Source: CAYMQB01 sp964392665 (GTDB lineage Bacteria > Hydrothermota > E44-bin80). Taken from it: a DNA stretch of 64,000 nucleotides. The notes beneath the pieces were generated by a model. The model made no database searches, was not told the DNA's origin, and worked only from the letters and a program-made list of their open reading frames with translations. A program made the position numbers and the translations under genes. The stretch covers positions 18,575-82,574 of the forward strand of contig CAYMQB010000008.1 of NCBI GenBank assembly GCA_964392665.1, written 5' to 3'. Position 1 is the stretch's first letter. The number at the start of each line of letters is the position of its first letter. Below, one piece after another: positions 1 through 8,907 of the stretch.

Positions 1-1
1 C

Positions 2-1948
2 GAGCAAATTCACAGCATTCTCCTAAATTATCTTTCCCATCAGCAAATCGAGGAGCTCTGCAATTCGATTAATTCAGTTGCCTTACTAACAAAAGAAGAT
101 TTAAAGAAGTGCGGATTTTCCAAGTTTTCTTTCCCTTCAGCAAATGATCTAAACATTCTTATTAAAAACCTGACAAAACAAGCTGAACGCAGTGAAATTC
201 AACTCATAAAAAATGATAAAGAACTCTCTTTGATTGACCATCGTGTTTCTGAGCAAACGAAAAGAGTAATTAAAGAAAAGACACACTTAATTTCGAATAC
301 TATTGATGGGAAAAACAAGAAACCACTTCTTGAAGCGAGTTATAATATTTCCGAAACACTTTCTAATATTGAGAAGATATGTCTGGACTATATTTGGCAT
401 CTGAAGGATTTTGCTAAAAAATCTTATAACTTGAGTCAGAAAATCGAATCCAATCGCTCACTTCAAAGAATGAACAAAGATTTCCTTGAAGAATTTCTCA
501 ATCAACAGATCTATAGAAATAGAAGTACAATTTCAAAGCTTGGAATTGAGTTTTTAAGGTTTTCCCCACTTCTAAACATTGCCAGTTCAAAGATTGAGAA
601 AACCGTCATCCAAAAGACCATTCTTCTCTATAATAAAGCAGAAAGGAAAGAAATCAAGCACCCAGAGAAAACAAGAGAACTTCTTGCCACCTACTCGGAA
701 CTTGGTAAGACAAAATTCCATCCCAATGTTAGGAAAATTCTTACAGAGTACAAGAGAACAGGAGAGAAATTGCTTTTACCTCTTCTCTTAAATACAATCT
801 TACAGAAAAACATAAGACAATGGCCCATTTCCACTAATATAACAAGCATGTCTCAATCACAACTCCAAAACGAAGCTAACTTCTTTGGACTTTATGCAAT
901 ACCAAAAGGTAAATTTTTGCATTTCTCTCAAACAGGACAAGTCAGGACCAAAGGCTCCACCGTTTCCAAAAAAATGTATGATGAATTAGCAGCAGTCATG
1001 GAAAAAAGATTCAGAAAGGTTGTAGCTGTTCTCATATACGATATACGAGGCTCAAGTTTTATGACACTTAAACTGCACAATGCAGAACGAGAGCAGATGA
1101 TTATAAAATATTTTCACACAACAATGGCTAAAATTGCAAAGAAGTTCGGAGCTTTTCTACTTAAAGATATCGGAGATGGTGGTATTATTTGGTTTGGCAA
1201 TAATTCAAAAGATCTTTACAATTCAATTTACAGAGAATCGATGACAAAGAAATTTAAGAAACTCAGACATTCCCTGCTTAGCGAAGAAGGCTTGTTTCTC
1301 CAAAGTTCTCATGATAGTTCTGAAAAGGCAATTCTGTGTGCTATTGCAATGGTTAAGGCAGCAGAAAAATTCATAAAGGATAACTATGTGAAATACAGAG
1401 ATTGGTTTTCAGATATAAAAGAAAGGGAGCTCCTTGTTGAAGGAACAACATATGCTTTACTGCCGCCAATGTTCCGTTCTCTTTTTAGACTCGGTATTGG
1501 TGTTTCAAGTGGACTTCCATCTTCTGACATTGCTATTGGACCAAATGCTTTCGGTGACCCGGACCTCAGAGGTTTGCTCGTAAATGAGGCGAAATTTTTA
1601 TCCGAAGGCAGAAATCCTGAAAACTCAGTAATTCTTGTCGACCACGATACAGTTTTTAACTCACTGCTGAATACTTCAAAGTTTACTCTTGGAAATATAG
1701 ACTTAGCAATCTCAGACAAAGATGAAATGATAACAAAAGTGGCACAGATCGTTAAGAAAAAACTCGAAGGGGGTGAACTAAATTTCTATACGAAGAACTT
1801 CATTGCAGAACCATACGAAATACTATCCCTTGAAACGTTCGAAACCCTAAAATATACTCCTGTTCCATTGAATCTCGACGAAAATGGTTTACTGTACAAT
1901 AAAAAGGGAGAACAGGTGAAAATCGTTTACCAGGTTCGGTTTACTTAA
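2..1948 (+). CDS. class III nucleotidyl cyclase-like protein (5' end outside window)
   Basis: The reading frame is open from the first bases of the window, so the gene is cut at its 5' end; at least 648 residues are visible. A TTG at 230 is only an internal codon. The first ~330 visible residues are charged, helical and unlike any domain I know. The C-terminal ~300 residues look like a divergent adenylate/guanylate cyclase catalytic domain: YDIRGSS near 1037 supplies the first metal aspartate, LLKDIGDGG the second aspartate together with the adenine-type lysine, and GIGVSSG matches the usual GIGI-x-G strand. After the GD of AFGDPDLRG there is an insertion, and in VNEAKFL the transition-state arginine is not obvious, so activity is uncertain. 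The stop lies 3 bp before the diguanylate cyclase gene, which implies one transcript. The cyclase fold is fairly well supported; catalysis is not. Confidence 0.6.
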   Translation, partial: EQIHSILLNYLSHQQIEELCNSINSVALLTKEDLKKCGFSKFSFPSANDLNILIKNLTKQAERSEIQLIKNDKELSLIDHRVSEQTKRVIKEKTHLISNTIDGKNKKPLLEASYNISETLSNIEKICLDYIWHLKDFAKKSYNLSQKIESNRSLQRMNKDFLEEFLNQQIYRNRSTISKLGIEFLRFSPLLNIASSKIEKTVIQKTILLYNKAERKEIKHPEKTRELLATYSELGKTKFHPNVRKILTEYKRTGEKLLLPLLLNTILQKNIRQWPISTNITSMSQSQLQNEANFFGLYAIPKGKFLHFSQTGQVRTKGSTVSKKMYDELAAVMEKRFRKVVAVLIYDIRGSSFMTLKLHNAEREQMIIKYFHTTMAKIAKKFGAFLLKDIGDGGIIWFGNNSKDLYNSIYRESMTKKFKKLRHSLLSEEGLFLQSSHDSSEKAILCAIAMVKAAEKFIKDNYVKYRDWFSDIKERELLVEGTTYALLPPMFRSLFRLGIGVSSGLPSSDIAIGPNAFGDPDLRGLLVNEAKFLSEGRNPENSVILVDHDTVFNSLLNTSKFTLGNIDLAISDKDEMITKVAQIVKKKLEGGELNFYTKNFIAEPYEILSLETFETLKYTPVPLNLDENGLLYNKKGEQVKIVYQVRFT

Positions 1949-1951
1949 ATT

Positions 1952-3880
1952 ATGACAAATAAAGGCAAGGTTTTACTCTGGTTAAAACAAACTGATATTT
2001 CAGAAAACCTTCAGAAACAATTAAGCAATATTACTTTTGTAAGAACCTTGTATAAAGCCGAACTACTCGCCCTTGCGCCAGGAAGTGATATACTCTTAAT
2101 TCTTGTGGAAATCAATCCATCAAATTCTAATACAGGAATAGATATAATAGGCGACATCAGAGGAATTTGTAGAGAAGTTCCAATAGTGGTTTTTTCGGAA
2201 CACCTCTCCCCCGATATAATCAACAAAATCATTCCACTTGATGTTTACGATTACATTATTGCACCGTTTACCGCAAAAAAAATTAGTGGTATACTTACCG
2301 AACTGACAAACAAAATCAAAGGTAAAGAAAATTATAACCTGCTTTACAACCTATCAGAGAAATTCGAGCAGCTGTCAGTCGAAAATGAAATAATAACACT
2401 TCTTAATACAACAACAGACTTAAAAACCGTTCTGAAAATAATTATACAAAAGGCAATAACTTTGGTCAATGTTAAGGCAGCTTCAATACTTCTTTTCAAT
2501 GATGCAAGAAGTAAACTTGTATTTAGTGCAACATATGGTGAAAAATCAAGCACGATAAAAGGAAAGGAACTTAGCATTGGACAGGGTATAGCTGGATGGG
2601 TGGCAAAACATGGTGAACCAGTTCTTACAAATAATGTTACAGCAGATGAAAGATTTTATAACGGTATTGACAGAACAAGTAATTTTATCACAAGATCCAT
2701 TCTTTGCGCTCCAATAGAAGCCGAAAACACAATTCATGGAGTGATCGAACTGGTTAACAAACTTGAAGGGGATTTCGTCGATGCTGACCTTGAAAAAATC
2801 GAAACACTTGCTTTCTTTGCTGCTTTTGCGCTGCACAAATCGAATTTGATAAAGAGAGAGAAAAAACGTGTAGAAGAAATTACATTGCTTTTCGAAATTG
2901 GTACCTACCTTTCAAGTATGCTTGATCTGGATGAACTTCTCCAGCAAAGTGTGCAGCTCATTCGAAGAAGCTTTGGGTTTTACTACATAGCAATCGCTCT
3001 TGTCAATTCCGAAAAACTCATACTTGAATTGAAGAGTTTCGACAGTGAAGAACAAGTTACCCCAAAGAGAAGACAAGTGCCAATAGATAGAGGACTTATG
3101 GGTTCTGTTGTAAAAAGCGGCATACCTTTGAGAGTAGGAAATGTAAAAAAAGATAAGCGCTACCTCAAGGGAATTGGCTGTGTCAAATCCGAAATGGTTA
3201 TCCCTTTGAAACGGAAAGACACGATCCTTGGTGTTATGGACATTGGAAGCAAAAAACTTAATGCATTTAATCATACTGACCAGGTCCTTACTGAGCAGAT
3301 TTCAAGATTTCTCTCAATAAGTATTGAGAATGCAATGCTTTACAAGAAAGTTGGAATGCTTGCATTAATTGACGACTTGACTGGATTATACAATGCTCGG
3401 TACTGTCATATTACGCTTGCGAAGCTTAATAAGAAAAGAGAATTGCCATTCTCGATAATTTTCCTTGACCTTGATTTTTTCAAACTTGTAAACGATCAAT
3501 TTGGTCACCAAACTGGCGGCGTATTACTAAGAGAGGTTGCTGATATTTTGAAACAGCTATCTGGTAAAGGTATAACCACAATTCGCTACGGTGGTGATGA
3601 GTATGTCGTCATCTTATCCGGAATTAAAAAGGAAGCTGCAATGAGGGTTGCGGAGAAAATTGCGGAAACTCTTAAGAGAACAAAATTTCTTGCAGATTTG
3701 AATCTCAATTATCACATTACTGCTAGTCTTGGAATATCCTCTTATCCTTCCGATGCAACCAATGGTGAAGAAGTTCTGAGATTTGCTGACAGGGCAATGT
3801 ACTGGGTGAAAAACCATGGCAGAAATTCTATTAAAGCATATGACCAGGATGTAAGTGACTTAAGTGAATATCCACTATAA
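1952..3880 (+). CDS. GAF-GAF-GGDEF diguanylate cyclase with degenerate receiver-like N-terminus
   Basis: This 642-residue protein probably makes cyclic di-GMP from two GTP in the cytoplasm. Residues 1-115 resemble a receiver domain in which the phospho-acceptor pocket is not recognisable. Two GAF domains follow (about 145-290 and 310-455), then a GGDEF domain from about 470, introduced by DDLTGLYNARY. The active-site signature is RYGGDEY (GGDEY about 547-551) and LDLDFFK carries the metal aspartates, so the catalytic set looks intact. The RxxD product-inhibition site normally five residues before GGDEF is absent (GKGI is found there). No membrane segment is visible. The ATG start follows the cyclase-like gene by 3 bp, so the two are probably co-transcribed and may link two nucleotide second messengers. 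Confidence 0.88.
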   Translation: MTNKGKVLLWLKQTDISENLQKQLSNITFVRTLYKAELLALAPGSDILLILVEINPSNSNTGIDIIGDIRGICREVPIVVFSEHLSPDIINKIIPLDVYDYIIAPFTAKKISGILTELTNKIKGKENYNLLYNLSEKFEQLSVENEIITLLNTTTDLKTVLKIIIQKAITLVNVKAASILLFNDARSKLVFSATYGEKSSTIKGKELSIGQGIAGWVAKHGEPVLTNNVTADERFYNGIDRTSNFITRSILCAPIEAENTIHGVIELVNKLEGDFVDADLEKIETLAFFAAFALHKSNLIKREKKRVEEITLLFEIGTYLSSMLDLDELLQQSVQLIRRSFGFYYIAIALVNSEKLILELKSFDSEEQVTPKRRQVPIDRGLMGSVVKSGIPLRVGNVKKDKRYLKGIGCVKSEMVIPLKRKDTILGVMDIGSKKLNAFNHTDQVLTEQISRFLSISIENAMLYKKVGMLALIDDLTGLYNARYCHITLAKLNKKRELPFSIIFLDLDFFKLVNDQFGHQTGGVLLREVADILKQLSGKGITTIRYGGDEYVVILSGIKKEAAMRVAEKIAETLKRTKFLADLNLNYHITASLGISSYPSDATNGEEVLRFADRAMYWVKNHGRNSIKAYDQDVSDLSEYPL

Positions 3881-3967
3881 TTTACTTATTATTGGATGTC
3901 CAATGTTGCTGTTCCCATTGATTCAAACATTAAAGGTTAAGACTTCCAACACCAAATTTGATTTTAC

Positions 3968-3996
3968 TTGACTTTGGCTTAAAAAAGCATTATACT
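3968..3996 (+). promoter_or_regulatory. sigma70-type promoter for the kinase operon
   Basis: TTGACT (3968-3973) and TATACT (3991-3996) are separated by exactly 17 bp. They lie 31 bp before the kinase start, within the only sizeable gap of the signalling block. Each box has one mismatch to consensus. Confidence 0.75.
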
Positions 3997-4027
3997 TGGA
4001 CGAAAAGGAGGTTTAGACCTGAGGACT

Positions 4028-5593
4028 ATGAAGGACAACTATAAAATATTGGATGTTATTGCAACGGGTGGTATGGCAACCATATACAAGGCAGAACAGA
4101 AAAGTCTATCAAGACCTGTAATAATAAAAAAACTCCACCCCCACCTTGCGACCGATACAGGGCTGGTTAAAAGGTTTGAAAGAGAAGCCCAAACACTTGG
4201 AAAACTCAACCATAAGAATATTGTCGAGATTATCGATTTCTTTAAATCCAAGGGGGATTACTTCATTGTCCTGGAGTTCGTGGAAGGAAAATCATTGAAA
4301 CATCTAATTAAGGAAACTAAATCACTACCCGAAAACATTGCGAATTACATATTGATACAGGTGGCTATGGGGTTGCAGATAGCTCACAAAAAAGGGGTTC
4401 TTCACAGGGACATAAAACCTGCAAATATTCTTTTAGGCATAGATGGAAAGGTAAAAATCTCAGACTTTGGTCTGGCTCTTACACTTGAAACTACCGAAAT
4501 TACGGACCCCGGAGCAACCATTGGAACACCCGCATACTTGGCACCCGAACTGCTGAAAGGAAAACGGGCAACTCCCAGAAGCGATATATACTCCCTTGGT
4601 CTCACTTACTACGAAACATTAACCGGAAAAAATCCCTTTCAAGCTAATAACAAGTTTGAGACTATGAATAATATCCTTTACAAGAAAGTCCCCACCTTGA
4701 AAATTGCCAACACGGAACAGAATAAAACCATAAGCAGGATAATAAGTAAGATGACTCAACAAGAACCTGAGGACCGATATGCAACCGTTAATGCAGTAAT
4801 CCTGGAACTTAAAAGTCTCAGCACTATTAATCAAAAGCAACTCGCAGAATTTCTTTTAAATCCTTTTCAAACAAAACATGTAAAGGAAGTTAAGCAAAGA
4901 ACATCAAGAGGATATATTGTTTACTTTTCCCTACTAATATTCACAATCCTCGTAACACTTGCTATGCACATTACCGCGAAGAGATTACGGTATCTCAACT
5001 CCAAATTTGATTACCCGCATATAAACAATTCCCACAACTATGTTCATACAGATAGTTCATTAACTACTATAATTAAACCACTTACAGAAATGAATTCAAC
5101 AAAGACACTGAATAAGGACAACAGTGAAACTCTTAATACAAACCAGGTAAATATTATGTTAAAACCCGATTCTTATGGATTTCTCAAACCCCTTATCAAA
5201 CCCTGGGCGAACATCTTTGTAGACAATCTCCCTTACGGTACAACACCACTTTCAAAACCTATTAAACTGATTTCCGGCAATCATCTCCTGACCTTAAAAC
5301 ATCCAAACAGGGAACAGCTGACAAGAACCATTACTATTGCCGAATCTGAAACATTGAGTTTATCTATAGCTCTTCAAGAAACATTTGGATTCTTGAAAAT
5401 TTCAGTCAAACCATGGGCAACGGTCTATATCGATGGAGAAAATATTGGCATAACACCAGTTGCAAAACCGTTCCACATTTCATCCGGTGAACATTCATTA
5501 GAACTCGAAAAGGATGGGCTAATACTTTGGCACGAAAAAATAAGTATACCTCTTGGAGATACACTAAAGAAAACTATAAACCTGGAAAAATAA
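4028..5593 (+). CDS. transmembrane Ser/Thr protein kinase with two PEGA domains
   Basis: A Hanks-type kinase of 521 residues. The glycine loop is ATGGMATIYKAE, the ATP lysine is about K34 (IIKKL), the catalytic loop is HRDIKPANIL (Asp about 128), the metal motif is DFG at about 146, and GTPAYLAPE is the activation-segment end. All catalytic residues are present. A single hydrophobic segment at about 297-318 separates the cytoplasmic kinase from an exterior part with two PEGA repeats (starting about 383 and 455), each with a KPWA-x-x-x-VD/ID core. PEGA domains are thought to bind envelope components, so this kinase may sense the cell envelope. Start: ATG 35 bp after a sigma70 -10 box, with GAGG just upstream. 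It heads an operon with a DUF5683 protein, a lipoprotein and a sigma54 activator. Confidence 0.92.
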   Translation: MKDNYKILDVIATGGMATIYKAEQKSLSRPVIIKKLHPHLATDTGLVKRFEREAQTLGKLNHKNIVEIIDFFKSKGDYFIVLEFVEGKSLKHLIKETKSLPENIANYILIQVAMGLQIAHKKGVLHRDIKPANILLGIDGKVKISDFGLALTLETTEITDPGATIGTPAYLAPELLKGKRATPRSDIYSLGLTYYETLTGKNPFQANNKFETMNNILYKKVPTLKIANTEQNKTISRIISKMTQQEPEDRYATVNAVILELKSLSTINQKQLAEFLLNPFQTKHVKEVKQRTSRGYIVYFSLLIFTILVTLAMHITAKRLRYLNSKFDYPHINNSHNYVHTDSSLTTIIKPLTEMNSTKTLNKDNSETLNTNQVNIMLKPDSYGFLKPLIKPWANIFVDNLPYGTTPLSKPIKLISGNHLLTLKHPNREQLTRTITIAESETLSLSIALQETFGFLKISVKPWATVYIDGENIGITPVAKPFHISSGEHSLELEKDGLILWHEKISIPLGDTLKKTINLEK

Positions 5594-6294
5594 TAACGTC
5601 TTTTTTATTTCTGCTTATAACTACTGCACTCTTTGCACAGGAAACAAGAAAAGAACAATTGAATAAAGCAATGATTCTCTATGATGCCGGAAAATACGAA
5701 ACAGTTGTTGAGATACTTGAGAAATTCGTAACCGACACCACAATTACGCTCAAACAGGAGATCAATGCACGCACATATCTTGCTTTTTCATTTGTAGCTC
5801 TTGATGACAGAACAAAAGCAAAACTTCAATTTGTCACCATTTTAGAAAAGGAAAAAGGATTCTCACTCAATCCCGAATTTGTATCACCAAAGATAATGGA
5901 AGTTTTCAAAGAAGCTGAAAAATCACTAAAAAAACCCCCAACAAACAATGTGATAAAAATCCAGAGAATGCCACCGAACGCGACACAGTGTCTTGTCAAA
6001 AGCAGCCTATTCCCCGGGTGGGGACAGCTAACAAGAGGAGAAACTAAAAAAGGCAAGGTGCTTATGGGGAGCTTTGCTGCCTCACTTACAGCTTTAGCCC
6101 TCTCCCAACTTGCCTATCTTTCTGCAAAAAACTCCTACGAACAAGCTGTCACGAAATCCGATATAGACTACCAATATTCAAGATACAATTTTACATATAA
6201 AACGCGATACATAGTCTCTGAAATTACTCTTTTCCTATGGATATATTCCATAACTGACATATTCTTAGGAGAACCGGAGCGCAGTGCAGAATGA
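5527..6294 (+). CDS. exported DUF5683-type membrane protein with repeat-like N-terminus
   Basis: About 255 residues if the TTG at 5527 is used. After a hydrophobic export segment ending TTALFAQ comes a helical region resembling a single TPR-like hairpin (YDAGKYETVVEILEKF), then SSLFPGWGQLTRGETKKGK, the glycine-rich motif typical of DUF5683 proteins, and two hydrophobic stretches. Function unknown; these proteins sit in or at the envelope of FCB-type bacteria. The start is unclear: the only ATG/GTG/TTG in frame before the signal is the TTG, which overlaps the kinase gene by 67 bp and gives a basic 21-residue n-region. An ATA overlapping the kinase stop would give a shorter signal. It overlaps the next gene by ATGA. 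A link with the kinase is inferred from position only. Confidence 0.65.
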   Translation: MARKNKYTSWRYTKENYKPGKIITSFLFLLITTALFAQETRKEQLNKAMILYDAGKYETVVEILEKFVTDTTITLKQEINARTYLAFSFVALDDRTKAKLQFVTILEKEKGFSLNPEFVSPKIMEVFKEAEKSLKKPPTNNVIKIQRMPPNATQCLVKSSLFPGWGQLTRGETKKGKVLMGSFAASLTALALSQLAYLSAKNSYEQAVTKSDIDYQYSRYNFTYKTRYIVSEITLFLWIYSITDIFLGEPERSAE

Positions 6295-7211
6295 GAGCAC
6301 TGATAATACTTATGATCCTCTTTTTTCTTAGATGTGCACCCGATGCTCCACATAAACCCACTCTTCCCGGCAGTATCACGGGAGATGTATCAACGCTTTT
6401 TGGTTCAAAACCGCTGGATGGAGCCGAAGTCCAGTTATTTCCGAATCAACTTGTTGACTCAACCGATGATATGGGTTATTTCGCTTTCAATCTCCTTTTG
6501 TCCGGTACTTATATGATAACAATCTCAAAAAACCAGTATGTTGAAAAAGTGGAGACAACTTATATCGATGAAAGCGAAAATAAAACGATGAAATTTGAGC
6601 TGAATGGTAAACCAATAGTTCAGGATTACTCGGTATATTCAATTCATTCGACGAATGGTTTTGAGCAATTTAAAGTTATCTTCGCGCTTTCCCTTTACGA
6701 TATGGATGCCTTCGTTGCTGATTCAGTGATGGCTGAATCAAACAATGAGAAGTTACGACTCACCTATCAGAACGGAGATACCTTAAGCTTTTACAAAAAA
6801 ACCTTGATTTATAGCGACCTTACAACAGTGGACACCATAATTGGGATTGCTTTCGATTTCTGGGTAAAAGATATGGGTGGGACATTTAGCGATACGGTTT
6901 CTTCGGAACTTGATAGAGTCATCGATAAACTTCCTCAAATCGTATATCCCGTTTCCGGCGATTCATTAAGTTTAGGTGATACACTTAAATGGAGTTCTCC
7001 GTATCTTTGGTACTACACTTTTGTTATTCTCAAAATTTGGGAAATCGGCTCAACCATAGAAAATCCTGAATGGATAAGCGATACTCTGCAGATTACGGAT
7101 TCAACCTACGTCTTCAATGCGCAAATCAAACAAGGAACATATAACTGGGCAGTAGAAATAATAGACAAACTAAATAACTCATCGAGAGCCATTGCCTGGT
7201 TTTACCACTAA
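6291..7211 (+). CDS. exported carboxypeptidase-regulatory-like protein, possible lipoprotein
   Basis: 306 residues. The N-terminus is a short hydrophobic signal ending FFLRC; the cysteine suggests a lipoprotein, but arginine just before it is atypical for a lipobox. Residues about 25-100 resemble a carboxypeptidase regulatory-like beta-sandwich (ITGDVSTLFGSKPLDGAEV, then GYFAFN and GTYMITISK). The remainder has the look of an Ig-like domain ending GTYNWAVEIID. It starts in the ATGA overlap with the upstream DUF5683 gene and ends 2 bp before the sigma54 activator, so it is translationally embedded in the kinase operon. No enzymatic motif is visible. It may be the surface-exposed partner of the kinase system, which is inference. 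Confidence 0.65.
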   Translation: MRALIILMILFFLRCAPDAPHKPTLPGSITGDVSTLFGSKPLDGAEVQLFPNQLVDSTDDMGYFAFNLLLSGTYMITISKNQYVEKVETTYIDESENKTMKFELNGKPIVQDYSVYSIHSTNGFEQFKVIFALSLYDMDAFVADSVMAESNNEKLRLTYQNGDTLSFYKKTLIYSDLTTVDTIIGIAFDFWVKDMGGTFSDTVSSELDRVIDKLPQIVYPVSGDSLSLGDTLKWSSPYLWYYTFVILKIWEIGSTIENPEWISDTLQITDSTYVFNAQIKQGTYNWAVEIIDKLNNSSRAIAWFYH

Positions 7212-7213
7212 CA

Positions 7214-8701
7214 ATGACCAAAAATAACTTAGAAAAACATATTCATAAAAAGGAATTTCTCACGCTGTATAATGTCAGTAAGATACTGAATTCAATTTCT
7301 GACCTTAACACTCTTCTTCAAAAAATTATGGACCTTGCAATCGAAACAACCGGTGCTGGAAGAGGATTCCTGATGCTTACACAGGACAAAAAACTTGACA
7401 TAAGTGTTGCCAGAAAAATGGACAAGAAATCTCTGAAAAAACCCTCCATGCTTTCCAGAACGATAATAGATAAAGTGCTTACAAAGAAAAAACCTATACT
7501 TACAAGCAATGCTGTTTCCGATCCGAGATTTTCGAAATCCGAAAGTGTAATTATGTTCAAAATTCTTTCTATTCTCGCTGTTCCTTTAATGAATAAGAAA
7601 AACTGCATAGGCCTTTTATATGTGGATGCAAGAACGCAGAAAAATGTTTTTAGCAAAAGCAGCCTTGCATATCTCACTGCATTTGCCAATCTCGCAGGTA
7701 TTGCAATAGAAAATGCAAGGTTAAGAGAAAGTCTTTCAACTGAAAATATTCGTTTAAAAATGCACCTTAAATTATCTGCGGGATTCGAGGAAATTATCGG
7801 CAGTAGCTCCGAAATAAAAAAGGTTGTACATCTTATTCACAAGGTAACCGACAATGATGTTCCCGTCCTAATACAAGGAGAAAGTGGAACCGGGAAGGAG
7901 CTCATCGCAAGAACAATCCACAAATTTGGACCCAGAAAAAATAGTAAATTCCTGGCTCAATATTGTGGAGCACTTCCGGAAACTCTTCTTGAATCCGAAC
8001 TCTTTGGTTATAAGAAAGGTGCATTTACAGGAGCACATTCCGACAAAAAGGGATTATTCGAAGAAGCAGACGGCGGAACATTTTTCCTGGATGAAATTGG
8101 CGAGGTCCCTCTCCCAACTCAAACTAAGTTACTCAGATTCCTTGAAGAGGGAACAATAAGAAGGTTGGGTGAAAATGTCGAAAATAAACTCAATGTCAGA
8201 ATTATCTCTGCTACAAATAAAAAACTCGAGGCAGAAGTATCAAAAGGAAATTTTAGGGACGACCTTTATTATAGACTAAAAGTCGTGCAGATTTCTATTC
8301 CACCTTTAAGAAAAAGAAGAAAGGACATCCCTCTACTCATAAACCATTTCCTCAAAGAATATGCACCTGATAGAAATATCAAACTAGCTCCCAATGCTAT
8401 GAAAAAACTGTGTACCTATTACTGGCCTGGAAATATCCGAGAATTGCAAAATGCCATTTCCTTTGCCGTTGTGATGTCTGGTGGAGACAAAATCATTGTT
8501 GATGACTTACCTCCGGAAATTTCCTCAAAAACACAGTTTCCGCAAATAAACTACGGAATGAGTATTGCAGAAATGGAAAAGGTTCTTATAAAACTAACCA
8601 TTGAAAAATTAACAGGGAATCGAAAAGAGGCTGCAAATATTCTTGGTATAAGTCGAAGAACTTTGCAGAACAAGATTAAAGAATATAAAATCAAATTGTA
8701 G
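7214..8701 (+). CDS. GAF-domain sigma54-dependent transcriptional activator
   Basis: 495 residues with a complete NtrC-family architecture. An N-terminal GAF sensor (about 15-175) replaces the usual receiver. The AAA+ domain has Walker A GESGTGKE (about 222-229), the sigma54-contacting GAFTGA loop (about 269-274) and Walker B around FFLDEIGE. The C-terminal Fis-type helix-turn-helix reads GNRKEAANILGISRRTLQ. All essential motifs are intact, so it should remodel sigma54 RNA polymerase at -24/-12 promoters. It starts 2 bp after the preceding lipoprotein-like gene. Many GAF-type activators of this shape (also FHA types) travel with Ser/Thr kinases, so the kinase upstream is a plausible input. 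No convincing sigma54 promoter was found nearby. Confidence 0.93.
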   Translation: MTKNNLEKHIHKKEFLTLYNVSKILNSISDLNTLLQKIMDLAIETTGAGRGFLMLTQDKKLDISVARKMDKKSLKKPSMLSRTIIDKVLTKKKPILTSNAVSDPRFSKSESVIMFKILSILAVPLMNKKNCIGLLYVDARTQKNVFSKSSLAYLTAFANLAGIAIENARLRESLSTENIRLKMHLKLSAGFEEIIGSSSEIKKVVHLIHKVTDNDVPVLIQGESGTGKELIARTIHKFGPRKNSKFLAQYCGALPETLLESELFGYKKGAFTGAHSDKKGLFEEADGGTFFLDEIGEVPLPTQTKLLRFLEEGTIRRLGENVENKLNVRIISATNKKLEAEVSKGNFRDDLYYRLKVVQISIPPLRKRRKDIPLLINHFLKEYAPDRNIKLAPNAMKKLCTYYWPGNIRELQNAISFAVVMSGGDKIIVDDLPPEISSKTQFPQINYGMSIAEMEKVLIKLTIEKLTGNRKEAANILGISRRTLQNKIKEYKIKL

Positions 8702-8907
8702 CTGGTAAATTGCATATTAAGGTAATTGAAAAAAAATATGGAAGAATATGAAAGAAGTGTAAACTAATTGTGCACAAATCCTCGACGCAATGTCATTCCG
8801 AACTATGGGTTGATAACCGTTTACCATGATGACATTCAAAAATGGCTATATTAAAAGAAATATATGGAAACATTTTCACAGAGTCAAAGTTAAAACAAGG
8901 AGCTTTA
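8702..8907 (+). other. intergenic region before the M6 protease gene
   Basis: About 206 bp separate the sigma54 activator from the protease start. I found no convincing paired -35/-10 boxes, no terminator hairpin with a T tract, and no -24/-12 element with correct GG-N10-GC spacing. The stretch 8872-8907 ends in AAGGAG, the ribosome-binding site of the protease gene. Confidence 0.4.

Noticed and set aside
8703..8720. Possible sigma54 -24/-12 promoter (TGGTAAATTGC)
   Set aside because: GG and GC are only 6 bp apart, not 10.
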